DNA from: Vicinamibacteria bacterium | GTDB taxonomy: Bacteria; Acidobacteriota; Vicinamibacteria; Fen-336 | Assembly (NCBI GenBank): GCA_016934575.1 | Contig: JAFGSN010000106.1 | Coordinates: forward strand, 1 to 41,100 | Length of the DNA: 41,100 nucleotides | Direction of reading: 5' to 3' | Part shown: one piece after another, positions 26,623 to 34,708 of the stretch | Layout: the number at the start of each line of letters is the position of its first letter | Position numbering within the stretch: position 1 is the first letter of the stretch | Program-made: the position numbers and the translations under genes | Notes under the pieces: model-generated | Database searches by the model: none | Told to the model about the DNA's origin: nothing | What the model saw: the letters and a program-made list of their open reading frames with translations, nothing else

Positions 26623-27492
26623 ATGTCGATTACCGTTGAGAAACAAGCGGATTTGAAAGATCCTCAGGAAGCCCTTTACCGTCCGCTTCTGTGCAAGATG
26701 GTATCGGTCAAGGAATTGACGCCCACGGAAAAGCTCTTTCGTTTGGAGCGGCTCGACGGCCGGCCGTTCGGCCATCGGCCCGGCCAGTTCGTTCAGGTGT
26801 CTATTCCGGGGATCGGAGAAGCGCCGATTTCGGTTTCATCCTCGCCTTCTCGAGGTTCTTACCTGGAACTGGGAGTGCGCCGGACGGGCGTGCTGACCGG
26901 CGCGTTGCACGAAATGATCCAACCAGGCGACGTTATTGGTTTTCGGGGTCCTTTCGGCACTTACTTCGACGTAGACGCCATGAAGGGCAGGGACCTGATC
27001 TTGATTTCCGGCGGTTGCGGGCTGGCCCCGATGAGAGCCCTCATTCAGTATATCGAGGACCATCGCGATCAATACGGGAAAGTCACCATTCTCTACGGCG
27101 CCAAGTCGCCTATCGACATCCTTTACAAGGATGAGCTCGCCCAGTGGGTGACATCCACGCAACTGAATTGCCAGTACACGGTCGACGATGTCCCGGAGGG
27201 AACTTGCTGGGATGCCAACGTTGGCTTGATCACTCAGCTCATCCCCCCGCTGGACATCGACCCGGCGCGATCCCTGGCGGTGATCGTCGGGCCGCCGATC
27301 ATGTACAGATTCGTTCTTCAGGAGCTCAAAAAGAAGAACCTGCCCATCAACCAAATCATTGTTTCTCTGGAGCGTTACATGAAGTGCGGAGTCGGAAAAT
27401 GCGGCCACTGCACCATCGAGCACCTCTATTGCTGCATGGACGGCCCGGTCTTCTGGCTCAATGACGTCATCAACCTTGCGGGTGCGTTATGA
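26623..27492 (+). CDS. FAD/NAD(P)-binding [2Fe-2S] subunit of formate dehydrogenase (HydG/AsrB-like)
   Basis: The 289-residue protein belongs to the ferredoxin-reductase-like group that includes the sulfhydrogenase gamma subunit and AsrB. The FAD domain has HRPGQFVQVSIPG and APISVSSSP; the NAD(P) domain has LISGGCGLAPMRALI and a later VGPPIMYRFVLQEL. The C-terminus has C255, C260, C263 and C270/271 for a [2Fe-2S] cluster (CGVGKCGHC). It probably passes electrons from the Fe-S subunit to NAD(P)+. Its stop overlaps the next gene as ATGA. A run of G bases (TTGGGGGG) precedes the ATG as ribosome-binding site. Confidence 0.9.
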   Translation: MSITVEKQADLKDPQEALYRPLLCKMVSVKELTPTEKLFRLERLDGRPFGHRPGQFVQVSIPGIGEAPISVSSSPSRGSYLELGVRRTGVLTGALHEMIQPGDVIGFRGPFGTYFDVDAMKGRDLILISGGCGLAPMRALIQYIEDHRDQYGKVTILYGAKSPIDILYKDELAQWVTSTQLNCQYTVDDVPEGTCWDANVGLITQLIPPLDIDPARSLAVIVGPPIMYRFVLQELKKKNLPINQIIVSLERYMKCGVGKCGHCTIEHLYCCMDGPVFWLNDVINLAGAL

Positions 27493-29528
27493 AAAGAGTA
27501 TTGACGACCTGCACATACTGCGGCGTGGGCTGCGGTTTTTACTTGGTGTCAAACGACGAAGGCCAGCTTGTGGGCGTGGAGGCCAGCCGGGAGCATCCAG
27601 TCGCGCAAGGACAGCTTTGCGTCAAGGGGTGGAATGCCTTTCAATTCGTACAACATCCCGACCGTTTGAAGCAGCCCCTCATCCGGCGCAACGGGCAGTT
27701 GTCCCCGGCGTTCTGGGACGAGAGCATGAAGACGATCGCCGGGAGGCTGAAGGAAATCCAGCGGAAGCACGGCAACGACTCCATCGCGTTTTTCGCGTCG
27801 GCCAAGACCAGCAACGAGGAAAACTACCTCATGATGAAGCTCGCGCGGGCCGTGTTCAAGACCAACAACGTGGATCATTGCGCCCGCCTTTGTCATGCCT
27901 CCACGGTTGTGGGGCTCGCGCAGATGTTCGGGTCCGGGGCCATGACCAATTCCATTTCATGCGTCGAGCAGGCCGACTGTATTCTCGTCATCGGTTCGAA
28001 CACCACGGAACAGCATCCCCTTATCGGCAGCCGTATCGTGAAGGCCGTCAGAAAGGGCGCCAAGCTTATCGTGGCGGACAACCGGAAGATTCGGCTGGCC
28101 CGCCTGGCTGGCCTGCATATTCGGCACCGTAATGGCACGGATGTGGCCCTTTTGAATTCCATGATGAACGTTATCATTCGGGAAGGCCTGGAAAACAAGG
28201 AATTCATCGCGGACCGCACCGAGAAATACGAGGAGTTCAGGAAAGTCGTGGAGAAATATCCGCCGGAGAAAGGCGCGAGTATCTGCGGCGTCACGGCGGA
28301 GGAAATCGTCCAGGCGGCCCGCATTTACGCGCAGGCGAAAAACGCCATGATCGTCTATTCCATGGGAATCACCCAGCACACTCACGGCGTGGATAACGTG
28401 CGGTCCTGCGGCAATCTCGCGATGTTGACGGGCAACTACGGGCGGCCCGGCGTGGGCGTGAACCCCCTGCGGGGCCAGAATAACGTGCAAGGGGCCTGCG
28501 ACATGGGAGCGCTTCCCAACGTTTTTTCGGGATACCAGGCGGTCACGGATGCCGCCATCCGGCAGAAGTTCGAGAAAGCCTGGGGCGTGGAAGGCCTTCC
28601 GGACACGCCCGGCCTTGCCGTCACCACCGCCCTGGATGCCGCGGCCGAGGGCAAGCTCAAGGCCCTCTACATCATGGGCGAAAACCCGATGATGTCCGAC
28701 CCGGACCAAAACCACGTGCGCAAGGCTTTGGAGAATCTGGAGTTCCTGGCGGTTCAAGACATCTTCGAGACGCCCACGACGCAACTGGCTCACGTCGTCC
28801 TGCCGGCGACTTCCTGGGCCGAAAAGGACGGCACCTTCACCTCCACCGAAAGGCGCGTCCAGCGTATCCGCACGGCCATCGAGCCTGTGGGCGAAAGCCG
28901 GCCAGATTGGAGAATCCTCTGCGACGTGGCGATGCTGGCCGGCTATGGGGGGATGAAATACGACTCGCCCAAAGAGATTCTGGACGAGGTGGCTTCCGTG
29001 ACGCCAAGTTACGGCGGCATAACCTTCGAGCGGATCGGTCAGTTCGGCCTTCAGTGGCCCTGCCCGAACAAGGAACACGCCGGTACTCCGATCCTGCATG
29101 TTGGAAAATTCACGCGGGGAAAGGGGGTTTTCGCGGCCGTCGATTATAGGCCTTCGGTCGAGCTGCCGGACGACGAATATCCCTATGTTTTGTCGACAGG
29201 GCGGATTTACTTCCATTACCACACCGGCACCATGACGCGGCGTTCAAAGCTTCTCGATCGGGAAGAGCGCTTTCCATTCGTGGAGGTCAACGAGAACGAC
29301 GCCAGAAGGCTCAAGATACGGGACCGACAGTGGGTTTGTGTCTCAACGCGCCGAGGGGAAGTCAAGGCCCAGGCCCGAGTCGCCGACGTGGTGCCGCCGG
29401 GCGTTCTGTTCATGCCTTTCCATTTCGAAGAGGGCGCCGCCAATGTCTTGACCATCAACGCGCTGGACCCGGAGGCGAAGATTCCCGAGTTCAAGGTTTG
29501 CGCCGCCGCCATAAGGAGCACGCCATGA
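27489..29528 (+). CDS. fdhA: Formate dehydrogenase catalytic subunit (Mo/W-bis-MGD, cysteine type)
   Basis: The 679-residue protein has the N-terminal [4Fe-4S] motif C8, C11, C15, C44. The active-site pair is Cys135-His136 in ARLCHAS; the codon is TGT, so this is a cysteine and not a selenocysteine enzyme. Molybdopterin-domain features include VIGSNTTEQHPLIGSRI, GENPMMSDPDQNHV, and the C-terminal STGRIYFHYHTGTMTRRS cap. It has no Tat signal and no N-terminal [2Fe-2S] domain, so it should act in the cytoplasm. It would oxidise formate to CO2 (or reduce CO2) on a molybdenum or tungsten centre; the linked tungstate transporter favours tungsten. Confidence 0.93.
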   Translation: MKRVLTTCTYCGVGCGFYLVSNDEGQLVGVEASREHPVAQGQLCVKGWNAFQFVQHPDRLKQPLIRRNGQLSPAFWDESMKTIAGRLKEIQRKHGNDSIAFFASAKTSNEENYLMMKLARAVFKTNNVDHCARLCHASTVVGLAQMFGSGAMTNSISCVEQADCILVIGSNTTEQHPLIGSRIVKAVRKGAKLIVADNRKIRLARLAGLHIRHRNGTDVALLNSMMNVIIREGLENKEFIADRTEKYEEFRKVVEKYPPEKGASICGVTAEEIVQAARIYAQAKNAMIVYSMGITQHTHGVDNVRSCGNLAMLTGNYGRPGVGVNPLRGQNNVQGACDMGALPNVFSGYQAVTDAAIRQKFEKAWGVEGLPDTPGLAVTTALDAAAEGKLKALYIMGENPMMSDPDQNHVRKALENLEFLAVQDIFETPTTQLAHVVLPATSWAEKDGTFTSTERRVQRIRTAIEPVGESRPDWRILCDVAMLAGYGGMKYDSPKEILDEVASVTPSYGGITFERIGQFGLQWPCPNKEHAGTPILHVGKFTRGKGVFAAVDYRPSVELPDDEYPYVLSTGRIYFHYHTGTMTRRSKLLDREERFPFVEVNENDARRLKIRDRQWVCVSTRRGEVKAQARVADVVPPGVLFMPFHFEEGAANVLTINALDPEAKIPEFKVCAAAIRSTP

Positions 29529-30514
29529 AGGCATACGACGAGACGGATCTGGCTCTATCCTTCCAAGCTCTGGGCGCGGATTACGATGTACGGGTTCCCA
29601 TCCTTCTTTCTGACGGCACGCGGTCACTTGGCCGCTTGGAGGAGGGAAAGATGGCGCTCGCGGGCGGAAAACTGGGCGCCAAGCCCACCAGCGTTTTTTT
29701 CCCGCAGATGGACCTTGTCTTCCAGCAGAAGGGAACTAATGTCAGAATGCAGGCCCCTCCATCCAAGCCTCTGATGGTTGTGGGATTGACCGCTCAGGAC
29801 GCCGACTGCCTCGCGTTCCTGGATCGGTTTTTCAGCACGAACTTCAAGGACGACCTCTACCGGCAGAAACGCATGAATTCCGCGGTCGTCGTCTTGTCGG
29901 GAAAATGCGGCAGGGACGGAGAGATGTTGAGGCTCTCAAGCGGAAACTGCGACCTGGAACTCGTTTTCGACGGAGACCGTTACCTAGCCTTGGCGCACTC
30001 GCAAACCGGAAAAGCGATGGCCGAAAAAATGAAAGGCGGCTTGGAAACGGACGAGATCTCGCTGGGACGTCTTCAAAGGGAATCTAAAGCGCTTCCGGAC
30101 GACGAACTGAAGTTGCTCCAGAGAGCCTCATCTCTTCTATTGGACAACAAGGTTCCCGAGGACTTCTGGGTGGATATTTCCAACCGCTGCATCGCTTGCA
30201 CGGCCTGCAACCTGGCATGCCCCACCTGCAACTGTTTCGACGTGTTCGACTGGAAGTGCGGCGATTCCTGCGTCAACCGCTATCGTCTTTGGGATTCCTG
30301 CCAGTTGGACGGTTTCATGAGAGAGGCCAGCGGGCACAACCCGATGGGAACCGAGGCCCTTCGCACCCGGCGCCGCATTCACCACAAGTTGGCGGCTGAC
30401 GTGATTCGGTGGGGTCAGATGGGCTGTTTCCTTTGCGGGCGTTGCGACGAGGTTTGCCCCACGGGTATTGGCATCAAGGCGGTTTCTCGCGAGATGGTCG
30501 AGAAGTACGGATGA
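29525..30514 (+). CDS. [4Fe-4S] dicluster electron-transfer subunit (HydB/AsrA-like)
   Basis: The 329-residue protein starts in an ATGA overlap with fdhA. The first 210 residues form a domain without cluster ligands, as in the sulfhydrogenase beta subunit and AsrA. Two [4Fe-4S] motifs follow: C222, C225, C228, C232 (RCIACTACNLACPTC) and C301, C304, C307, C311 (GCFLCGRCDEVCP). Other cysteines at 235, 245, 249 and 259 are notable. It would wire the catalytic subunit to the flavin subunit. Its stop overlaps mobA as ATGA. Confidence 0.88.
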   Translation: MKAYDETDLALSFQALGADYDVRVPILLSDGTRSLGRLEEGKMALAGGKLGAKPTSVFFPQMDLVFQQKGTNVRMQAPPSKPLMVVGLTAQDADCLAFLDRFFSTNFKDDLYRQKRMNSAVVVLSGKCGRDGEMLRLSSGNCDLELVFDGDRYLALAHSQTGKAMAEKMKGGLETDEISLGRLQRESKALPDDELKLLQRASSLLLDNKVPEDFWVDISNRCIACTACNLACPTCNCFDVFDWKCGDSCVNRYRLWDSCQLDGFMREASGHNPMGTEALRTRRRIHHKLAADVIRWGQMGCFLCGRCDEVCPTGIGIKAVSREMVEKYG

Positions 30515-31137
30515 CGGACGCCTCCCCCCCGAGAAAAATTAAAGTCGGAGGGGCGATTCTGGCCGGCGGAAAATCCCTGCGCATGGGCGGAATACCCAAA
30601 GGTCTGCTGAAGGCGTCTCCCCAGGGCGAGACCATCATCGCCAGGCTTATTCGGGAGTTGAACGCTTGCGGGATCCACGACTTGATCATTTCCGCGAATG
30701 ATCCGGCGCCTTACCGGCCTTTCGGCCTTCCCATTCTTTCCGATTCAACGAAAGGAATGGGACCGCTGGGCGGCATTGCGGGGGCGCTTGAGTATTACCG
30801 GGAGAGATGCGAAGGCGTGCTTTTTGTTCCGTGTGATTTGCCCGGATTCACTTCGCGGGAAATGCATGCGTTGCTGGATGCGTTTATAATGGCCCCCGAG
30901 GGCCGGATCGTGGCCGCGAGAACCGGCCATTTTATTTGGCAACCGTTATGCGCAGTTGTGCATATCGCCGTGGAGCCGTTCCTTCAACTGGCGCTTCGTG
31001 AAGGAAGGACGGGCATTCACCGCTTGTGGGATGAACTTGAGGCCATAGCCGTGGATTTCAAGGAAGAGACGCCGTTCTTCAACGTCAACTCGCAAAGGGA
31101 TTGGGATCAATGGATAAAACGTCGTTTCACCGACTGA
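30511..31137 (+). CDS. mobA: Molybdenum cofactor guanylyltransferase
   Basis: The 208-residue protein begins in the ATGA overlap. It has the nucleotide-binding signature LAGGKSLRMGGIPKGLL (about residues 17-33), LPILSDSTKGMGPLGGIAGAL, FVPCDLPGF with the metal-binding Asp, and the C-terminal FFNVNSQRDW. It adds GMP to molybdopterin to make MGD, the dinucleotide form needed by the formate dehydrogenase encoded just upstream. Length and motifs are complete. The 3' end overlaps the next small gene by 28 bases. Confidence 0.95.
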   Translation: MTDASPPRKIKVGGAILAGGKSLRMGGIPKGLLKASPQGETIIARLIRELNACGIHDLIISANDPAPYRPFGLPILSDSTKGMGPLGGIAGALEYYRERCEGVLFVPCDLPGFTSREMHALLDAFIMAPEGRIVAARTGHFIWQPLCAVVHIAVEPFLQLALREGRTGIHRLWDELEAIAVDFKEETPFFNVNSQRDWDQWIKRRFTD

Positions 31138-31427
31138 CTGGCCCGACGTTGGGGGCGCCGGAAAGCTTGTTCGAAGGACTCCGTGATTTTGTGGCGACAC
31201 GGGGCCTGCGCCTTCAGGTTTCGCCGTCGCCGGATGCGACCGTCAAGGTGCTGGAATCGAGCGAAAGACTGGAGAGCGGCGGAAACGTTCTTCAGGCGGG
31301 CGGATGGATTTCCTGCGGAAACGCCCGTCGCCTGGCGGTCAATCTCGGCTTGACGCTTATGGAAACCGGCCGCCTGCTGAATTTCCTCAAAATCAAAGTT
31401 CGTCAATGCGAATTGGGGCTTTTCTAG
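31110..31427 (+). CDS. Small uncharacterised protein between mobA and the MobB-ModE fusion
   Basis: A 105-residue soluble protein, starting at the ATG at 31110 inside the end of mobA (a TTG three codons earlier is also possible). The N-terminal 60 residues look mixed alpha/beta. The C-terminal 40 residues, WISCGNARRLAVNLGLTLME followed by GRLLNFLKIKVRQCELGLF, look like a compact helix-turn-helix with cysteines at 69 and 100. I recall similar tails in small proteins encoded near molybdenum-enzyme genes, but cannot verify that. I assign no function; a DNA-binding or cofactor-handling role is possible. Tight packing within the operon supports that it is real. Confidence 0.7.
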   Translation: MDKTSFHRLTGPTLGAPESLFEGLRDFVATRGLRLQVSPSPDATVKVLESSERLESGGNVLQAGGWISCGNARRLAVNLGLTLMETGRLLNFLKIKVRQCELGLF

Positions 31428-32227
31428 TGGCGCTCATCTGGGTGATCGCCGGAACGGGACGAGGGGTTGGGAAAACCCATCTGGCGATGAAACTGCGCGA
31501 GGCGCTGCCGTTGAGCGTTTACGCGAAAGGCGGTCACGGAAGCATGAAGGCCGACCGTGATCCGCACTTTTTCAATTCGCCCGCGAAACTGGACGCCTTT
31601 GTCCGCCGGGAATCGGCCCGACACCAGCATGTGATTGTGGAGTCAAACGCTTGGGCGAAGGAGGCCCGGGGAACTCTCATTTTGTTCCTGGAAGCGACGG
31701 GTCATTCCGATCCACGGAAAGATGCGGCCGTCCTCAGGAGGAACGCCCATATCCGTGTTGGCCCACAGGGCTCGATCCGCGGCTGGTCGTCGGTTTTACG
31801 GCGTTCCTTGCCCGACCCGAAGCCGAGAAAAGCAGTCATGGACTTGCTGGTGGATCAAAAACGGCGCCTGTCCCAAGGCGGGCTGGCCGTGCGCACCAAG
31901 GTGTGGTTCGCGACCGGCGACCTGCATGTTTTTGGCAACGGCCTTGCGCGCTTGTTGAGTCTCGTGAAGGAGCATCGCAGCCTTCGCACGGCGGCGCAGA
32001 CCGCCGGCATGAGTTACCGCTATGCCTGGGACCGGATTAAAAAAGCCGAAAAGCACCTGGGGAAACGCATCTTGTCACTTCATCCAGGCGGGGTGGGCGG
32101 AGGCAATGCCGAGTTGACGGCGGACGGGCAAAATCTCCTGGAGGTTTACTTGAGAGTCAGTCGGGAAGTGGCCAGATTCGCGGACAGGCGGTTCGAAGCC
32201 GGATACAGACTCATTCATGCCAAATAA
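31427..32227 (+). CDS. MobB-like P-loop protein fused to a ModE DNA-binding domain
   Basis: From the GTG at 31427, which overlaps the previous stop (TAGTG), the protein has 266 residues; an ATG at 31406 is an alternative. Residues 1-150 carry a P-loop GTGRGVGKT (9-17) and fit a MobB-like GTP-binding domain, although the sequence is divergent (VESNAWAKEA, LFLEATG). Residues about 160-245 match the winged helix of ModE: LRTAAQTAGMSYRYAWDRIK, then HPGGVGGGNAELTADG. The ModE molybdate-binding (Mop) domain is missing. MobB assists MGD synthesis; ModE represses or activates molybdenum genes. A single chain with both would link cofactor handling to gene control. Confidence 0.82.
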   Translation: MALIWVIAGTGRGVGKTHLAMKLREALPLSVYAKGGHGSMKADRDPHFFNSPAKLDAFVRRESARHQHVIVESNAWAKEARGTLILFLEATGHSDPRKDAAVLRRNAHIRVGPQGSIRGWSSVLRRSLPDPKPRKAVMDLLVDQKRRLSQGGLAVRTKVWFATGDLHVFGNGLARLLSLVKEHRSLRTAAQTAGMSYRYAWDRIKKAEKHLGKRILSLHPGGVGGGNAELTADGQNLLEVYLRVSREVARFADRRFEAGYRLIHAK

Positions 32228-32236
32228 GGATAAACG

Positions 32237-33451
32237 GTGAGCCGAGAAATTGAAATGACGCCGCTGGAAGAGGCGTTCGGCATCATGGGATCGGTTCTCC
32301 GAGACCTCCCTTCGAGCAAGGAGGAACTGCCTGTTCGGGAGGCCGTGGGACGGGTGTTGGCCGGCGATCAGCGCTCTTGTTTAGATCTGCCGCCTTTCCA
32401 CAAGTCCGCGGTGGACGGCTATGCGCTTATGAAAGGGAAGGCCGTCGACGGGTATGCCGTGACGGGCGTTGTTTTTGCCGGAGAATCCGGAGCCCAACCG
32501 CTTCTACCGGGAACCGCCGTCAAGGTAATGACTGGTTGTGTCCTGCCCGAGGGAACGGACCGCGTGGTCATGGTCGAATACGTCCGGGAAGAGGCCGGCC
32601 ATATTCGGCTCGTGAAACCGTTGGAGAGCGGCGCCAATATCTGCCGGCAAGCCGAAGATGTCAAGCGGGGGGACCTTCTGATGCGCGAAGGCGCTCGGTT
32701 GAGGCCTCTGGATGTTGCCGTGCTCCTGGCCTGCGGAGCCACCCGCGTGCAAGTGAAAAAGCCCATCCGCATGGTCGTCCTAGCAACCGGAGATGAGATC
32801 GTAGACGATCCGGAAAAAATCCGGCCGGGCAAGATCATCAATTCAAACGGCCCTCTGCTGGAAGCTCTGGCGCGGGAGGCCCATCTGGAGGTTCTTCCGG
32901 GCGGTATCGTGCCGGATGAGCGGGACCGATTGCGACAGGTCATTCAGGGCGCCCTGGAATCAGCCGAGATGATCGTGCTTTCAGGCGGAGTTTCCGTGGG
33001 CGACAAGGATTTCGTGCCGTCCACGCTGAAGGAAATGGGGCTCACCATTCATTTTTCCAAACTGGCGGTGAAGCCGGGCAAGCCCACCTTGTTCGCTTCC
33101 ACGCCCTCCCGGGTCGCTTTCGGCCTGCCGGGTAATCCGGTTTCGGCTTACTTGATGTTCCATTTGATCATTCGACATGCGCTTTTGATCCTCGAAGGTG
33201 CCACTCCGCGTGCCCGCCGGCTTTTCTTGCCGCTGGAAAACGAGTTCGTCCGCAGGCATGCGGAGCGCCTCGAGTTTGTGCCGGCGCGGTTGACGGGAAA
33301 GGGCGCGCTGGAAGCAGTCCCTTACAATGGCTCCGCTCACCTCTGCGCCGTCATTCCGGCGGATGGCTTTTTCATCGTTCCCTTGGGACAAACCAGACTT
33401 TTGGCCGGGGCGCAAACAGAGTTTTTTCCCGTCCCGGGATGGTCGCTATGA
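32237..33451 (+). CDS. moeA: Molybdopterin molybdenumtransferase
   Basis: The 404-residue protein starts at a GTG after AAGGA. It has the family motifs LPPFHKSAVDGYALM near residue 50, the MGCVLPEGTD-like stretch VMTGCVLPEGTDRVVMVE, the domain with VLATGDEIV, SGGVSVGDKDF, and AVKPGKPTLFAS followed by AFGLPGNPVSAYLMF. The C-terminal beta domain is present. MoeA inserts molybdate or tungstate into adenylated molybdopterin, the step after MogA; a MogA domain is encoded downstream in the same block. It ends in an ATGA overlap with moaA. Confidence 0.95.
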   Translation: MSREIEMTPLEEAFGIMGSVLRDLPSSKEELPVREAVGRVLAGDQRSCLDLPPFHKSAVDGYALMKGKAVDGYAVTGVVFAGESGAQPLLPGTAVKVMTGCVLPEGTDRVVMVEYVREEAGHIRLVKPLESGANICRQAEDVKRGDLLMREGARLRPLDVAVLLACGATRVQVKKPIRMVVLATGDEIVDDPEKIRPGKIINSNGPLLEALAREAHLEVLPGGIVPDERDRLRQVIQGALESAEMIVLSGGVSVGDKDFVPSTLKEMGLTIHFSKLAVKPGKPTLFASTPSRVAFGLPGNPVSAYLMFHLIIRHALLILEGATPRARRLFLPLENEFVRRHAERLEFVPARLTGKGALEAVPYNGSAHLCAVIPADGFFIVPLGQTRLLAGAQTEFFPVPGWSL

Positions 33452-34248
33452 AGGATTCCTTCGGCCGCAGCATCGATTACCTGCGGGTCTCGATCACTGA
33501 CCGCTGCAACCTGAGATGTCGTTACTGCCTGCCGGATGGAAAGGCGCGCCTCGTTCCCCGTCGGAATATCCTCACCTTCGAGGAAATCACGGAAGTCGTC
33601 AAGGCGGCCGCGGGAATGGGTTTCACGAAGGTACGCCTGACCGGAGGCGAGCCGCTGGTGCGAAGGAACGCCGTGACCCTGGTGCGGATGATCGCGGCGA
33701 TCCCGGGAATTCAGGATCTCGCCATGAGCACGAATGGAACCCTCCTCGCCGAGCACGCTGGCGCGCTGGCCGCCGCTGGTTTGATGCGAGTCAATGTCAG
33801 CTTGGATTCGGTGGATGCGGAGCGTTTTCGGCTGATTACCGGGGGAGGAGATGTGCAAGCGGTCATGCGGGGCATTTCGGCGGCCTCGAAAGCGGGGCTA
33901 ACGCCCATCAAGCTCAATTGCGTGATTCCGGCGTCATCCGATTCGGCGGACGCAAAGGCAGTCGCGGCGTTTGCCCAAGAAAACGGTTATTCCGTTCGGT
34001 TCATTCCCGAGATGGACCAGACCAAAGGAACCTTCGGCGTGGTTGAAGGCGGAAGCGGGGGAGATTGTCTGCGGTGCAGCCGACTTCGGCTTTCATGCGT
34101 CGGGGACATCCGGCCGTGCCTGTTTTCCGAACTAGCGTTCAACGTACGCGACCTGGGAGTGGAAGAGGCCCTTCGTCTTGCGGTGAAGAAAAAGCCGGAA
34201 AGCGGAGAGAAATGTTTCAGGCACGATATCCGCGGCATCGGAGGTTGA
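33448..34248 (+). CDS. moaA: Compact GTP 3',8-cyclase (MoaA)
   Basis: Starting in the ATGA overlap, the protein has 266 residues; typical MoaA has about 320-340. The radical-SAM cluster motif is C20-x3-C24-x2-C27 (DRCNLRCRYC). TGGEPLVRRN and MSTNGTLL are present. The second cluster ligands are C207, C210 and C224 (CLRCSRLRL...RPCLF), and the C-terminal double glycine (RGIGG) is kept. The missing stretch lies between RFIPEMDQ (184-191) and the second cluster. MoaA with MoaC converts GTP to cyclic pyranopterin monophosphate, the first step of cofactor synthesis. All catalytic residues I can check are intact. Confidence 0.9.
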   Translation: MKDSFGRSIDYLRVSITDRCNLRCRYCLPDGKARLVPRRNILTFEEITEVVKAAAGMGFTKVRLTGGEPLVRRNAVTLVRMIAAIPGIQDLAMSTNGTLLAEHAGALAAAGLMRVNVSLDSVDAERFRLITGGGDVQAVMRGISAASKAGLTPIKLNCVIPASSDSADAKAVAAFAQENGYSVRFIPEMDQTKGTFGVVEGGSGGDCLRCSRLRLSCVGDIRPCLFSELAFNVRDLGVEEALRLAVKKKPESGEKCFRHDIRGIGG

Positions 34249-34249
34249 C

Positions 34250-34708
34250 ATGGGACGTTTGTCGCACGTGGACGGACGCGGGAAGGCGCGCATGGTGGAC
34301 GTGGGCGACAAGAAGCCGCAGTTGAGGATCGCCAAGGCGGCGGGAAAGATCACCCTCTCGAAAGAGGCCCTGCGGCAAATTCGAAGAGCGGTCAATCGGA
34401 AGGGCGACGTGTTGTCGACGGCCCAGATCGCGGGCATCCAGGCGGCCAAGAAGACGGCAGAGCTGATCCCGCTTTGCCACACTCTTTTGCTGGACTGCGT
34501 GAAAGTGGAGATGAAGATCGGACGAGACGCGGTGGCGGCTGAAAGTGAAGTGCGTTCGCACGGACGCACGGGAGCGGAGATGGAGGCTTTGACCGCCGTC
34601 GTGGCGGCCCTCCTGACGGTTTATGACATGTGCAAGGCCGTGGACAAGGGCATGCGCATCCATGGCGTGCGCCTGGTTGAGAAAGAGAAACATGACATCA
34701 ATGGATGA
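34250..34708 (+). CDS. moaC: Cyclic pyranopterin monophosphate synthase
   Basis: The 152-residue protein has the normal MoaC length. Motifs include MVDVGDKKPQLRIAKAAGKI, AQIAGIQAAKKTAELIPLCH with the active-site His and following LLLDCVKVEM, and TGAEMEALTAVVAALLTVYDMCKAVDKGM. It completes the conversion of the MoaA product to cPMP. GGAGG lies five bases before the ATG. The end overlaps the MOSC-MogA gene. Confidence 0.96.
   Translation: MGRLSHVDGRGKARMVDVGDKKPQLRIAKAAGKITLSKEALRQIRRAVNRKGDVLSTAQIAGIQAAKKTAELIPLCHTLLLDCVKVEMKIGRDAVAAESEVRSHGRTGAEMEALTAVVAALLTVYDMCKAVDKGMRIHGVRLVEKEKHDING

Noticed and set aside
27891-27893. Possible selenocysteine at the formate dehydrogenase active site.
   Set aside because: The codon is TGT (Cys135), not TGA, so no selenocysteine insertion is needed.
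27957-29222. A 421-codon minus-strand open frame opposite fdhA.
   Set aside because: It is antisense to a complete formate dehydrogenase gene and shows no family motif.
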